Below, piece by piece: positions 44,056 through 53,169 of a stretch of DNA of 64,000 nt (positions within the stretch are counted from its first letter, which is position 1; every line of letters starts with the position of its first letter). Source of the DNA: Acidobacteriota bacterium (lineage in GTDB: Bacteria; Acidobacteriota; Terriglobia; Acidiferrales; UBA7541). The notes beneath the pieces are model-generated. The model worked only from the letters and a program-made list of their open reading frames with translations. It was not told the origin of the DNA and did not search any database. The stretch covers positions 31,535 to 95,534 of the forward strand of contig DAHUXN010000026.1 in assembly GCA_027307115.1 (NCBI GenBank), in the 5' to 3' direction. Made by a program: the position numbers and the translations under genes.

Positions 44056-44643
44056 ATGGCCATCGTTAAAGTGCCGCATCTCGGCAGAACGTTCATCATG
44101 CCCGCCCAGATCGAGATATTCCTCGCCAGCATCGGCGTCGAATACCACCGCTGGACTCCCGCAGCTCCTCTTTCACTCGACGCTCCCGCCACTCAAATAT
44201 TGAATTCCTACGCGGCCGAACTCGAAAATCACAAAAGAGCGCACGGCTTCGTTGCTTATGACGTCATTGAGTTGACCCCCGAAACCTCGGGACTCGATGA
44301 AATGCTCGCCCGTTTTCGCCAGGAGCATTGGCATGACGAAGATGAGGCGCATTTGATCGTCGCGGGGCGTGGCGTATGCCATATCCATCCGGTTGGACGG
44401 CCGGTAGTGATGGTTGAACTCGAGCCCGGCGATTTTCTTTCTGTGGGTCGCGAGATTCGCCACTGGTTCGATTTATGCTCGGAGCGCCGCTTGCGCGCGA
44501 TTCGCTTCCTTTCTCAATCCAACCATATTGCATACACCCAAAGCGGTATCGAAGCTGACTACGAGCCTGTCTGCCTGGGTCCTGCCTATTTCGCCTATCG
44601 TCCATCCCTGAGACCATCAGCTTCGGCTAGCAAGGCCGCCTGA
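44056..44643 (+). CDS. mtnD: Acireductone dioxygenase (ARD, cupin)
   Basis: Metal enzyme of methionine salvage that oxidises acireductone. Cupin metal ligands: both His and the Glu of EHWHDEDEAH, and His in GREIRHWFDL. The start is ATG 44056, which has GGAGG 8 nt upstream; the frame is open 150 nt further but codes nothing recognisable. Length 195. No other methionine-salvage gene is nearby. Confidence 0.9.
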   Translation: MAIVKVPHLGRTFIMPAQIEIFLASIGVEYHRWTPAAPLSLDAPATQILNSYAAELENHKRAHGFVAYDVIELTPETSGLDEMLARFRQEHWHDEDEAHLIVAGRGVCHIHPVGRPVVMVELEPGDFLSVGREIRHWFDLCSERRLRAIRFLSQSNHIAYTQSGIEADYEPVCLGPAYFAYRPSLRPSASASKAA

Positions 44644-44795
44644 GTTTTTGTGTCATCCCGCCTGCCCTAACGCAGGAAGGGAGCCTCGATGCGGCGCGCA
44701 TTTTGTGTCCCGATTGCCCTCTGTGGGACGAAGGAGCTGCATTTCCTCCGTTCATTCCTCCCCTCCGTTTAGTTTTCTGCTGAATTCTTGCGGCG

Positions 44796-44804
44796 TGCGA
44801 TAAT
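44796..44804 (+). promoter_or_regulatory. Extended -10 element of truA
   Basis: TGC-GATAAT ends 9 nt before ATG 44814, with no Shine-Dalgarno sequence between; another candidate leaderless start. Confidence 0.4.
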
Positions 44805-44813
44805 TCCCGTCAC

Positions 44814-45590
44814 ATGCGAAACATCAAATTGACGCTTGCTTACGACGGCGCCGCATTCCACGGCTGGCAAATCCAGCCCGGCGTTCCCACCATTCAAGGT
44901 GCAATCAGCGACGTGCTTCGCAAAATCACCCAGGAACAAATAACAATTCACGGCGCCAGCCGCACAGACACGGGCGTCCACGCGCTGGGCCAGGTCGCAA
45001 GCTTCAAAACGCAATCGCAACTCGCCACGGAAGAATTGCAGCGTGCCCTCAACGCGCTTCTGCCGCCCGCGATTCGCGTCGTCGCCGCAGAAGAAATGGG
45101 CTCCGATTTCCACGCTCGCTGGCAGGCCCTCGAGAAAACCTATCATTACCGCATCTTTCGCGGACCTGTAGTCTCGCCTTTTGAATTCCAGCGCGTTCTG
45201 CATTATCCCTATCCGCTCGACGAACCGGCCATGATCGAGGCCGCCAAGCTTTTCGAAGGTGAGCACGATTTCACCTCTTTCGCCGCATCAAGCGGCTCGG
45301 AAGACACGGACAAAGACCGTTCCCCCATCCGCGTGATTCTTCGCTCTGTCATCACTCCGTATCCGAATAAGCAGGAACTCGTCTACGAAGTCACCGGCCG
45401 CTCGTTTCTTCGTTACATGGTGCGAAAAATCGTGGGCACTCTGCTTGACGTTGGGCGTGGAAAGCTTTCCGTTGCGGACATTCCCGCATTATTCGAATCG
45501 CGAGACCGTTCCCTTTCTGGTCCCACCGCGGAACCGGCCGGGCTTTATCTTGTCGCACTCAAGTATCCAGAGCCCTGGAAAATCGGTTAG
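44814..45590 (+). CDS. truA: tRNA pseudouridine synthase A
   Basis: Makes pseudouridine at tRNA positions 38-40. YDGAAFHGWQIQP near the start, catalytic Asp in GASRTDTGVHALGQ, then ARWQALEKTYHYRI and RSFLRYMVRKIVGTLLDVGRG. Length 258 is typical. The next gene follows after 53 nt. Confidence 0.95.
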   Translation: MRNIKLTLAYDGAAFHGWQIQPGVPTIQGAISDVLRKITQEQITIHGASRTDTGVHALGQVASFKTQSQLATEELQRALNALLPPAIRVVAAEEMGSDFHARWQALEKTYHYRIFRGPVVSPFEFQRVLHYPYPLDEPAMIEAAKLFEGEHDFTSFAASSGSEDTDKDRSPIRVILRSVITPYPNKQELVYEVTGRSFLRYMVRKIVGTLLDVGRGKLSVADIPALFESRDRSLSGPTAEPAGLYLVALKYPEPWKIG

Positions 45591-45643
45591 AATCCGCGCA
45601 TCGGTAAATTGTTTGTGTGCGGCCTTGCAGTGACGGAGAAGTG

Positions 45644-46897
45644 ATGGATTTGAACGAACTGATCTACGACTGGAACACTGTGAAGGGCCGTGAGATTCCC
45701 CTCGGTCGCAAAGTCATGCTCAATGACGAGACTCTGCGCGACGGCCTGCAAAATCCTTCCGTGCATGACCCCAGCATCGAAGAAAAAATTCACATTCTGC
45801 ATTTGGTGGAAGACCTCGGCATCGACACGGTAAATATTGGTCTCCCCGGCGCTGGCCCGCGAGCTTATGCCGACACGGAAGCCCTCGCGCAGGAAATCGT
45901 TCGTTGCCGAATGAAAATCCGTCCCAATTGCGCGGCCCGCACGCACGTAAATGACATTCGCCCGATCGCGGAAATTTCTCAAAAGGTTGGCATGGCTATC
46001 GAGGCCGCCACATTTCTTGGCTCGAGTCCCATCCGCCGCCTGGTCGAAGACTGGACCGTCGAGCACCTCCAACGCACCACCGAAGACGCCGTGAAGTTTG
46101 CCATCGCGCAAGGTTTGCCCGTAATGTACGTCACCGAAGACACGACGCGCGCCGACGCCGCCACCGTGAAAACGCTCTATACCACCGCGATTCGCTGCGG
46201 AGCGCGAGCCATCGTGCTCTGCGACACGGTCGGCCACGCGGAACCGCGCGGCGCTTACAATCTGATCCAATTCGCAATCGAAGAAGTCGTAAAGCCGTCC
46301 GGGGAGAAAATTCGCGTCGACTGGCACGGCCACAATGATCGCGGCCTGTCCATCGCGAATTCCTTGGCTGCCATCGCCGCCGGAGCCGATCAAGTCCACG
46401 CCGCCGCGAATTCTCTCGGCGAGCGCGTCGGCAACACGCCGATGGAACTCATGCTCGTCAATCTCCGCTTGATGGGATTAATCGACCGCGACCTCTCCAA
46501 ACTGAAGGAATATTCAGACGCTGTATCGCTCGCCACTCACACTACCGTGCCTCCCAATTATCCCGTCGTTGGACGCGACGCCTTTCGCACCGCCACCGGC
46601 GTGCATGCAGCCGCGATTATCAAAGCCTACCGAAAGAACGACGTCATGCTGGCCGACTCCGTGTACAGCGGTGTGCCGTCGCATCTTTTCGGCTTGCAGC
46701 AGATAATCGAAATCGGCCCCATGAGTGGCCGCTCGAACGTCACGTACTGGCTGGAAAAACACGGTATCCCGGCGGCCGACGAACTCGTCGACCGCATTTT
46801 TCAGGCCGCGAAGAAGGCCGAGCGCGTTATGACCGACGAAGAAATTCTGGCGCTCTGTGGAACCGATGTGCACTCCAAGCCCGCGGCAAAGCGCTGA
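45644..46897 (+). CDS. LeuA/homocitrate-synthase-family enzyme without regulatory domain
   Basis: DRE-TIM condensing enzyme related to 2-isopropylmalate and homocitrate synthases. NDETLRDGLQNP carries the Asp-Arg-Glu type catalytic/metal set, WHGHNDRGL the metal-binding His pair and SLGERVGNTPMELML the conserved GER.GN motif. After the barrel comes a short helical part (about 300-400), but no C-terminal leucine-feedback domain. The product (isopropylmalate, citramalate or homocitrate) cannot be told. GGAGAAG is just upstream of ATG 45644. Length 417. Confidence 0.85.
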   Translation: MDLNELIYDWNTVKGREIPLGRKVMLNDETLRDGLQNPSVHDPSIEEKIHILHLVEDLGIDTVNIGLPGAGPRAYADTEALAQEIVRCRMKIRPNCAARTHVNDIRPIAEISQKVGMAIEAATFLGSSPIRRLVEDWTVEHLQRTTEDAVKFAIAQGLPVMYVTEDTTRADAATVKTLYTTAIRCGARAIVLCDTVGHAEPRGAYNLIQFAIEEVVKPSGEKIRVDWHGHNDRGLSIANSLAAIAAGADQVHAAANSLGERVGNTPMELMLVNLRLMGLIDRDLSKLKEYSDAVSLATHTTVPPNYPVVGRDAFRTATGVHAAAIIKAYRKNDVMLADSVYSGVPSHLFGLQQIIEIGPMSGRSNVTYWLEKHGIPAADELVDRIFQAAKKAERVMTDEEILALCGTDVHSKPAAKR

Positions 46898-46964
46898 AGT
46901 GAACTCATATCCAATTTCCGCAAGAGCGTCTCGCTTGCCCGGGAACGCCGCCCCGATAAAGTCC

Positions 46965-48221
46965 GTGAAACTTTTTTTCTTGTTCGGTATCCTGTTGGCC
47001 ATGGCAACCCTGACCGCGCGCGCCGCGAATCCAATCGATGCCCTTGTGCAAGACAAGCGCGTGGCTCTCGCCATGTCCTTGTTGGACAAAAATCTCGATT
47101 GGGTCACGGAACAGCAAATCGCCATCACGGAAATTCCCGCGCCCGAATTTCACGAAGCCGCGCGAGCTGCTTACGTCGCGAAACTTCTCGCTGCTTGCGG
47201 CCTCGACGTTCACACGGATTCTGTCGGCAATGTAATCGGCGAGCGCGGTGGCTCATTTGGTAAAAGCAAAGACGTCGTTCTTGTTGTCGCGCATCTCGAC
47301 ACTGTTTTTCCTGCCGGCACCGATGTTCGCGTCAAGCGCGTGAACGGCCGCCTCCAAGCCCCCGGAATCGCTGACGACGGAGCGGGTCTCGCCGCGCTCG
47401 TTGCCATCGCTCGCGCGATGAACGAAGCCCAGATTAAAACGCAAACCAAAATTGTCTTCGCCGCTGATGTGGGCGAAGAAGGGGAAGGGAATCTGCGCGG
47501 CATTCGCGAATTGATGGCCGCCTACAAAGGCAACGTTCGCGCCGTGATTGCGCTCGACGGCGCCGCGACCGATTACGTCACCACCATTGGTCTTGCCTCT
47601 CGACGTCTCGACATGCAAATCACTGGCCCGGGAGGCCACAGCTGGTCCGATTTCGGCGCGCCCAATCCCATCACCGCTCTCGCGCGCGGCATTGTGCAAT
47701 TTTCACGCACACGCGTGCCGCAGGAACCGCGCACGACTTTTAACTTTGGCGTCATCGACGGCGGCAATTCTGTTAACTCCATTCCTGCGGAAGCCGGCGT
47801 GAAAGTGGATTTGCGTTCCGAAGACGATGCGGAGCTGGCGCGCCTCGAAAGCGAGTTGCGCAAGTCCTTCGCCAGCGCCGTCGACGAGGAAATGGCCGCG
47901 GCGGAACCGGGGAATGAGGCCCTAAAACTCAAAGTGACGGTCATCGGCGTCCGCCCCGGCGGAAGATTGGCTGCGGATTCGCCGCTCCTGACCGCCATCG
48001 AAAACGTCGATCGCTATCTGGGCAATCGTTGCCGCCTTGAACGTTCTTCTACCGACGCCAACCTCCCTCTCTCGCAAGGCATCCCTGCAATCGCAATCGG
48101 CGCCGGCGGCCTTGGTGGCGCCTCGCATTCCCTCGAGGAATGGTACGATCCCGCCGGACGCGAGCTCGGCTTGAAACGCGCCATGTTGACTCTGCTCGCC
48201 ATCGCAGGAGCACAACCCTGA
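46965..48221 (+). CDS. Exported M20-family metallopeptidase
   Basis: Zinc aminopeptidase/carboxypeptidase-like hydrolase. Probable signal peptide from GTG 46965 (LFFLFGILLAMATLTARA). Motifs: VLVVAHLDTVFP (His and Asp), GIADDGAGLAALVAIA (bridging Asp), DVGEEGEGNLRG (Glu pair), GPGGHSWSDFG in the dimerisation domain. ATG 47001 is an alternative that would remove much of the signal peptide. Stop overlaps the following CTG start candidate. Length 418. Confidence 0.88.
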   Translation: MKLFFLFGILLAMATLTARAANPIDALVQDKRVALAMSLLDKNLDWVTEQQIAITEIPAPEFHEAARAAYVAKLLAACGLDVHTDSVGNVIGERGGSFGKSKDVVLVVAHLDTVFPAGTDVRVKRVNGRLQAPGIADDGAGLAALVAIARAMNEAQIKTQTKIVFAADVGEEGEGNLRGIRELMAAYKGNVRAVIALDGAATDYVTTIGLASRRLDMQITGPGGHSWSDFGAPNPITALARGIVQFSRTRVPQEPRTTFNFGVIDGGNSVNSIPAEAGVKVDLRSEDDAELARLESELRKSFASAVDEEMAAAEPGNEALKLKVTVIGVRPGGRLAADSPLLTAIENVDRYLGNRCRLERSSTDANLPLSQGIPAIAIGAGGLGGASHSLEEWYDPAGRELGLKRAMLTLLAIAGAQP

Positions 48222-49975
48222 AATCGCCCGTTTCTTTCGCGAAAGCTGTTGCCATCGCGTGCGCGACGCTCCTGCTTGCCTCCGCCGCTGTACTCTTCGC
48301 CGCGCCATCCACGCCGCATCGCACGCTGAATAAGAAGGGGAGGGGCATGTCTCCAGACGAGCACGCCGCAAAAACGCCCGCCAGTTTGGCGCTCATCAAC
48401 GGCGATGTTTATACAGTTTCCTCGCAGCCAGCCCATGCGCAGGCCATCGCAATTCAAGGCGAAAAAATTGTCGCCGTCGGAAGCAATGCCGACGTCCGCC
48501 TCTGGATTGGCCCGCATACACGCGTAATCGATTTACACGGACGTTTCGCCATGCCCGGATTCAACGACGCGCACACGCATCTAGCCAGCGCCGGCATGGC
48601 CAAGCTCACGGTTAATTTCGAAGGCGCAAAGTCCCTCGCCGAATTTCAGCAGAGAATTCGCGCCGCGCTTAAAAATTATAAACCCGGCGAATGGATCACC
48701 GGCAGCGGCTGGGATCACACCTTGTGGCCCGAGAAGCGCTTTCCCACTCGGGGGGATCTCGACGCCGTCTCGAAAGATCACCCCATGATTTTTGGCCGCG
48801 TGGACGGCCACGTCGCCGTCGCCAATTCCATCGCGCTTAAACTTTCGGGCGTCACCAAAGACACGCCCGATCCCGCCGCCGGCCACATCGTCCGCGATCC
48901 AAAAACTGGCGAGCCTGACGGCATGCTCGAGGAAGACGCGGCCATGAGTCTCGTCTATCGTCACGTTCCGCCCGTCAGCCACGAACGCCGACGCCGCGCG
49001 ATCGAACTTGCGCTCGCCGACGCCGTCTCCCACGGCGTCACTTCGATTCAGGATTATTCCACATGGCAGGATTTCCTGATTTATCGCGAACTAAAGCAGG
49101 AAGGGAAGTTGCCTCTCCGAATCACCGAGTGGCTCACGTTCACCGAGCCGCTCGCCAAGCTCGAAGAGGAACGCCGCGAAGGCACCACCACTGATCCTTG
49201 GCTGAAAACTGGCTCGCTCAAAGCCTTCATGGACGGCTCGCTCGGCTCTCGCACTGCCGCTATGCTCGCGCCTTATTCCGACGATCCATCCACGTCCGGC
49301 ATTCTCCGCATGCTGCCCAAAGAACTGAACGCCATGTCCATCGAGCGCGACAAAGCCGGCTTTCAACTTAATTTCCACGCCATCGGAGACAAAGCCAATC
49401 GCATTGCACTCGACGCTTTTGCCGCCGTACGCGCCGCGAACGGCCCCCGCGACCGCCGCGATCGCATCGAGCATGCGCAGGTCGTCGCGCCCGACGATTT
49501 CGCGCGCTTCGCTGAGTTGCACGTAATCGCCTCCATGCAACCCGTGCATTTGCTCGATGACGAACGCTGGGCTGGCGCGCGCCTCGGCCCCGAACGCTCG
49601 AAAGGCGCCTACGCTTGGAACACTATGCGCAAACATGGTGTGCGTCTCGCCTTCGGCACCGATTATCCCGTCGAAGGAATCGACCCGTTGCGCGGCCTTT
49701 ACGCCTGCGTCACCCGCGAACTCCCCGAAGGTGGCCCTTCCGGTGGTTGGGAACCGCAGGAAAAACTTCCCATGGACGTTTGCATTTCCGATTACACGGC
49801 CGGCTCGGCCTACGGCGAATTCGAGGAGAACGCCAAAGGCCAGATCAAGCCGGGCATGCTCGCCGACATCGTCGTCTATCCTGTCGACATCACTCGCATC
49901 CCCGCACCGCAGCTTCTCCACACTTCTCCCGACATCACTATCACGGGCGGCCGCATCGTTTACGAACGCCACTGA
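48218..49975 (+). CDS. Exported amidohydrolase, YtcJ-like, probable CTG start
   Basis: Metal-dependent hydrolase of the Amidohydrolase_3 group; substrate unknown. LALINGDVYTV, FAMPGFNDAHTHLA (metal HxH), GSGWDHTLWP, KAFMDGSLGSRTAAM, NFHAIGDKANR, RIEHAQVV and AFGTDYPVEG follow the family order. A clear signal peptide (SFAKAVAIACATLLLASA) begins right after the previous gene, but the only start preserving it without overrunning that gene is CTG 48218, preceded by AGGAG at 48206-48210. Alternatives: ATG 48140 (overlap 82 nt) or ATG 48347 (GGAGGGG upstream, no signal peptide). Length 585. Confidence 0.85.
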   Translation: MKSPVSFAKAVAIACATLLLASAAVLFAAPSTPHRTLNKKGRGMSPDEHAAKTPASLALINGDVYTVSSQPAHAQAIAIQGEKIVAVGSNADVRLWIGPHTRVIDLHGRFAMPGFNDAHTHLASAGMAKLTVNFEGAKSLAEFQQRIRAALKNYKPGEWITGSGWDHTLWPEKRFPTRGDLDAVSKDHPMIFGRVDGHVAVANSIALKLSGVTKDTPDPAAGHIVRDPKTGEPDGMLEEDAAMSLVYRHVPPVSHERRRRAIELALADAVSHGVTSIQDYSTWQDFLIYRELKQEGKLPLRITEWLTFTEPLAKLEEERREGTTTDPWLKTGSLKAFMDGSLGSRTAAMLAPYSDDPSTSGILRMLPKELNAMSIERDKAGFQLNFHAIGDKANRIALDAFAAVRAANGPRDRRDRIEHAQVVAPDDFARFAELHVIASMQPVHLLDDERWAGARLGPERSKGAYAWNTMRKHGVRLAFGTDYPVEGIDPLRGLYACVTRELPEGGPSGGWEPQEKLPMDVCISDYTAGSAYGEFEENAKGQIKPGMLADIVVYPVDITRIPAPQLLHTSPDITITGGRIVYERH

Positions 49976-49987
49976 GCGCCGCATTTC

Positions 49988-50926
49988 ATGAGCCGCACAA
50001 TTCCGCGCCGCCTTCAGGCTGACCTGGCGCTCGCGCTCTGTTCGCTCATTTGGGGCGCTACGTTCCTTGTCGTAAAGGACGCGCTCGCTTTCTCCTCCGT
50101 CTTTGTCTTCAACGCGCTTCGCTTTTCCCTCGCGGCAATCGTCATGGCGGCTGTTTACTGGCACGCGCTGCGCAAATTGTCTCGCGCTACAGTCGCTGCC
50201 GGTGCGCTGATGGGTTTCTTCATGTTCGCCGGATATGCGTTCCAGACTCTTGGCCTGAAACTCACCACGCCGTCGAAAGCCGGATTCATCACCGGCGCCG
50301 GAGTAGTGATGGTACCCGTGCTGCTCGCAGTATTTTGGAAGCGCCGTGTGAACCGCTGGGTCTGGGCCGGCGCGATTGTCGCGTTAGTTGGTTTGTATTA
50401 CCTGACCGTGCCGCGCGCGGGCTTTGCCAGGTTGAATGTTGGCGATCTTCTCGTGCTGATCTGCGCGCTGATGTTCGCGCTGTACATCATCGTCGTGGGA
50501 CGTTACAGCGTTCGGCATTCCGTCCCCGCGCTCAGCGTTTTGCAAGTGATCATGACCGCTCTGTTGACGCTCGCCTGTTTGCCCCTGCTCGCCGTCACGC
50601 GATGGGAGCCACCGCGCCTCTTGTGGTCTCCGACTCTGATCTGGGCAATTCTAATCACCGCCGTCGGCGCCACCGCTCTCTGCTTTTCCATGCAAGTCTG
50701 GGCGCAGCAATATACGACGCCCACTCACACCGCGATTCTCTTGAGCCTTGAACCTGTTTTCGCCGCGCTCACGTCCGTAATCGTCGCGCATGAACACATC
50801 GGCGCGCGCGAATTATCCGGCGCCGCGTTAGTTTTCATCGGAATTTTGCTCGCGGAACTAAAAGGCCCGGCGCAATCCGCCGCCGACTCCCCCGGCCCCG
50901 TCTCCGAAGGAACCGCATTCCGGTAG
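49988..50926 (+). CDS. EamA/DMT-family transporter
   Basis: Ten predicted TM helices in two EamA repeats: LALCSLIWGATFLVVKDAL at the start of the first and LLVLICALMFALYIIVVGRYS opening the second, ending with LLSLEPVFAALTSVIVAHE, the usual C-terminal signature. Drug/metabolite exporter superfamily; substrate unknown. 12 nt after the amidohydrolase. Length 312. A terminator follows. Confidence 0.92.
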   Translation: MSRTIPRRLQADLALALCSLIWGATFLVVKDALAFSSVFVFNALRFSLAAIVMAAVYWHALRKLSRATVAAGALMGFFMFAGYAFQTLGLKLTTPSKAGFITGAGVVMVPVLLAVFWKRRVNRWVWAGAIVALVGLYYLTVPRAGFARLNVGDLLVLICALMFALYIIVVGRYSVRHSVPALSVLQVIMTALLTLACLPLLAVTRWEPPRLLWSPTLIWAILITAVGATALCFSMQVWAQQYTTPTHTAILLSLEPVFAALTSVIVAHEHIGARELSGAALVFIGILLAELKGPAQSAADSPGPVSEGTAFR

Positions 50927-50965
50927 CGCAGAAGTCAATACCGTGCAGACTGTGTTTTGCGGGTG

Positions 50966-51003
50966 CCCCATCCTCAGCGTTTCCCGCGAAGGGTGGGGTT
51001 TTT
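50966..51003 (+). terminator. Intrinsic terminator after the transporter gene
   Basis: CCCCATCCT, a 15-nt loop, AGGGTGGGG (one G-T pair), then TTTTT. Closes the run of genes from 44814 or 45644 onward. The C-rich arm also makes it a candidate dispersed element. Confidence 0.7.
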
Positions 51004-51142
51004 GGTCTGTTTGTGTGCCTGCGTGGAACGATGCGCTACTCGCGTCGACTACTGTAGCTCAGGCCAGCAAGTCCCGTTCGCCCCGTTTCTGTGCGAACTG
51101 ACGTGAGGTCTTTGTCGGTGTCTTTAAGTTGGCGAGCGCTGG

Positions 51143-51637
51143 CTAATGGATCGGCGTGCGCAGCTCAAGCGGATGTGGCAGCTCGACATCCAAAGAAATA
51201 TTTTCCCTCGTCAACACCACCTGAATGCGCTCCGCGGGCCCTATATCGCGCCTGTCCCACCCCGTACTGGGCAGCGCATTCTGATTCAAGGCCGGGTTCG
51301 TGCTTTGATAAATTTTCCCGTGAAGCTGAAAGTCTGCCGCCGTAATCTCATACACCTGCTTCGTCTTCGCGTCCAGAATCAGGTAGCGATTATCCATCTC
51401 CACCAGCACGCGCTGTTTCTTCTTTTCATCCCGATAAACATTCCAGACTTTTGGAGGCTTCCGCCCCGTGATTTTCAGGATCGCATCGCCCACGGGCTTC
51501 CAATTGATCTTATCTCCCTCGCGCGCGCCCGCGAGCGGAGCGAGCATCACAACCGTCAGCACCAAAATCATCATCGATAGGGAAAAGCGGTAGAAAAGAC
51601 CTGCCTTCATTCGCATCGGTTCATTTCCGGCGGTCAT
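51143..51637 (-). CDS. Exported protein of unknown function
   Basis: Unrecognised. Signal peptide (about 8-38, ending AGAR), then a mostly beta region with WNVYRDEKKKQRVLVEMDNR and YLILDAKTKQVYEITAAD. The ATG at 51637 overlaps the aldehyde dehydrogenase stop by one base (TAATG), suggesting coupling, although the two products would lie on opposite sides of the membrane. Length 164. Confidence 0.75.
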   Translation of the reverse strand: MTAGNEPMRMKAGLFYRFSLSMMILVLTVVMLAPLAGAREGDKINWKPVGDAILKITGRKPPKVWNVYRDEKKKQRVLVEMDNRYLILDAKTKQVYEITAADFQLHGKIYQSTNPALNQNALPSTGWDRRDIGPAERIQVVLTRENISLDVELPHPLELRTPIH

Positions 51638-53133
51638 TAGTAGATGCTCGATTCGCGCTTCCTGCCCGTGTAATCGATATAGACCGTCTTCAGCTCCGTG
51701 TAAAAATCCAGTGCGACGTGCCCAACCTCGCGGTGCCCCACTCCCGTATCTTTGATTCCACCAAAGGGCAAATGCGCCTCGCCTCCCACCGTCGGTGAAT
51801 TCACGTGCGTTATCCCAGTCTCGATGCGGTCGATGAATTCGAAAATTTTCGACGCATCGCTCGAATAGATCGCGCTCGCCAACCCATACCGCACTGAGTT
51901 TGCGGCCTCCAGCGCCTCGTCGAAATTCTTCACGCGAATCACGCTCAGCACTGGACCGAAAATCTCCTCCTGCGCGATCCGGCTGTGCGTCGCGACATGA
52001 TCAAAAATCGTCGGCGCAACGAAATACCCTTTGGCGTACGCCCCGTCCGTCAGCCGTTGGCCGCCCAACAGCAATTTTCCTTCCTGCTTGCCGATCTCAA
52101 TGTATTTCAGCACCGTGTTCATTTGCTTTTCATCCACGGACGGTCCCATATCGATCCCCGGGTCCAGCCCGTTGCCAACATTGAATTTCTTCGTTCGCTC
52201 CGTCAGCATCGCCACGAACTTGTGCGCAACGCTTTCCTCGATCACCACGCGGCTCGTCGCCGTGCAACGCTGTCCCGTCGAGGCAAACGCTCCGGAAACT
52301 ACCGACTCCACCGCCAGCGGCAAATCCGCATCGGCCAGAATCACCACGGGATTTTTCCCGCCCATCTCGCATTGCACTTTTTGCATTCGACGCGCACCGG
52401 TGGCATAAATCTGGCAGCCAATTTCCGTCGAACCCGTAAAGGAAATCGCACGCACGTCCGGATTCTGCACCAGTTCGTCGCCCACTTGTTCGCCTGCGCC
52501 GAGCACCAGATTCAAAACGCCCGCGGGCAGTCCCGCCATTTCGAAAATCTCCGTCATGCGAATCGCGCACAGCGGTGTCAGCTCCGCCGGTTTCAACACG
52601 CACGTGTTTCCCGCCACCAGCGCCGGGGCAACTTTCCACACCGGAATGCAGAGCGGAAAATTCCACGGCGTGATCGCTCCGATCACTCCAATCGGCGTCC
52701 TTACCGTGTACGAGAAATTCTTTGGCAACTCGCTCGGATAGCTTTCCCCATTCAGCCGCCGCGCTTCCCCCGCCATAAACTCCAGAATATTGATGCTCCG
52801 CTGCACTTCGCCCAGCGAATCTTTCACCGCCTTGCCTTCTTCCAGCGTCAGCATCCGCGCCAATTCTTCTTTTTGCTCTTCCATGATGCGCACGGCTTTA
52901 AAGAGGATCTTCCCGCGATTCGGCGCGGGCGTGTCTCGCCATGCAGGGAACGCAGCCTTCGCCGCGGCAATCGCCTCGCGCATCTCTTCGCGGCTCGACA
53001 GGGGCACGCGCGCCACCACTTCATCCGTGTTCGCCGGATTCCGTCGCTCGGCAATCTTCGCCGCCTTCGACTCCACCCATTTGCCGCCGATGAAATTCCG
53101 GCACGCCTGTGTTGAACTCACCGCCGTCGCCAT
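51637..53133 (-). CDS. NAD(P)-dependent aldehyde dehydrogenase
   Basis: Oxidises an aldehyde to the acid. Rossmann motif SFTGSTEIG, general base E256 (CEMGGKNP), catalytic C290 (TGQRCTATS), [18 protein letters not shown]. The sequence style ([17 protein letters not shown]) is that of 2-oxoglutarate-semialdehyde or succinate-semialdehyde dehydrogenases. With the class III aminotransferase 36 nt upstream it could oxidise the semialdehyde left by transamination. Length 498. Confidence 0.92.
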   Translation of the reverse strand: MATAVSSTQACRNFIGGKWVESKAAKIAERRNPANTDEVVARVPLSSREEMREAIAAAKAAFPAWRDTPAPNRGKILFKAVRIMEEQKEELARMLTLEEGKAVKDSLGEVQRSINILEFMAGEARRLNGESYPSELPKNFSYTVRTPIGVIGAITPWNFPLCIPVWKVAPALVAGNTCVLKPAELTPLCAIRMTEIFEMAGLPAGVLNLVLGAGEQVGDELVQNPDVRAISFTGSTEIGCQIYATGARRMQKVQCEMGGKNPVVILADADLPLAVESVVSGAFASTGQRCTATSRVVIEESVAHKFVAMLTERTKKFNVGNGLDPGIDMGPSVDEKQMNTVLKYIEIGKQEGKLLLGGQRLTDGAYAKGYFVAPTIFDHVATHSRIAQEEIFGPVLSVIRVKNFDEALEAANSVRYGLASAIYSSDASKIFEFIDRIETGITHVNSPTVGGEAHLPFGGIKDTGVGHREVGHVALDFYTELKTVYIDYTGRKRESSIY

Positions 53134-53169
53134 AATTCTTCGTCCTTCAACGCTTGTTTAGTTCGCGAT

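Noticed and set aside
49091..50164. 357-codon minus-strand frame
   Set aside because: Antisense to the amidohydrolase and the start of the transporter; no motif.
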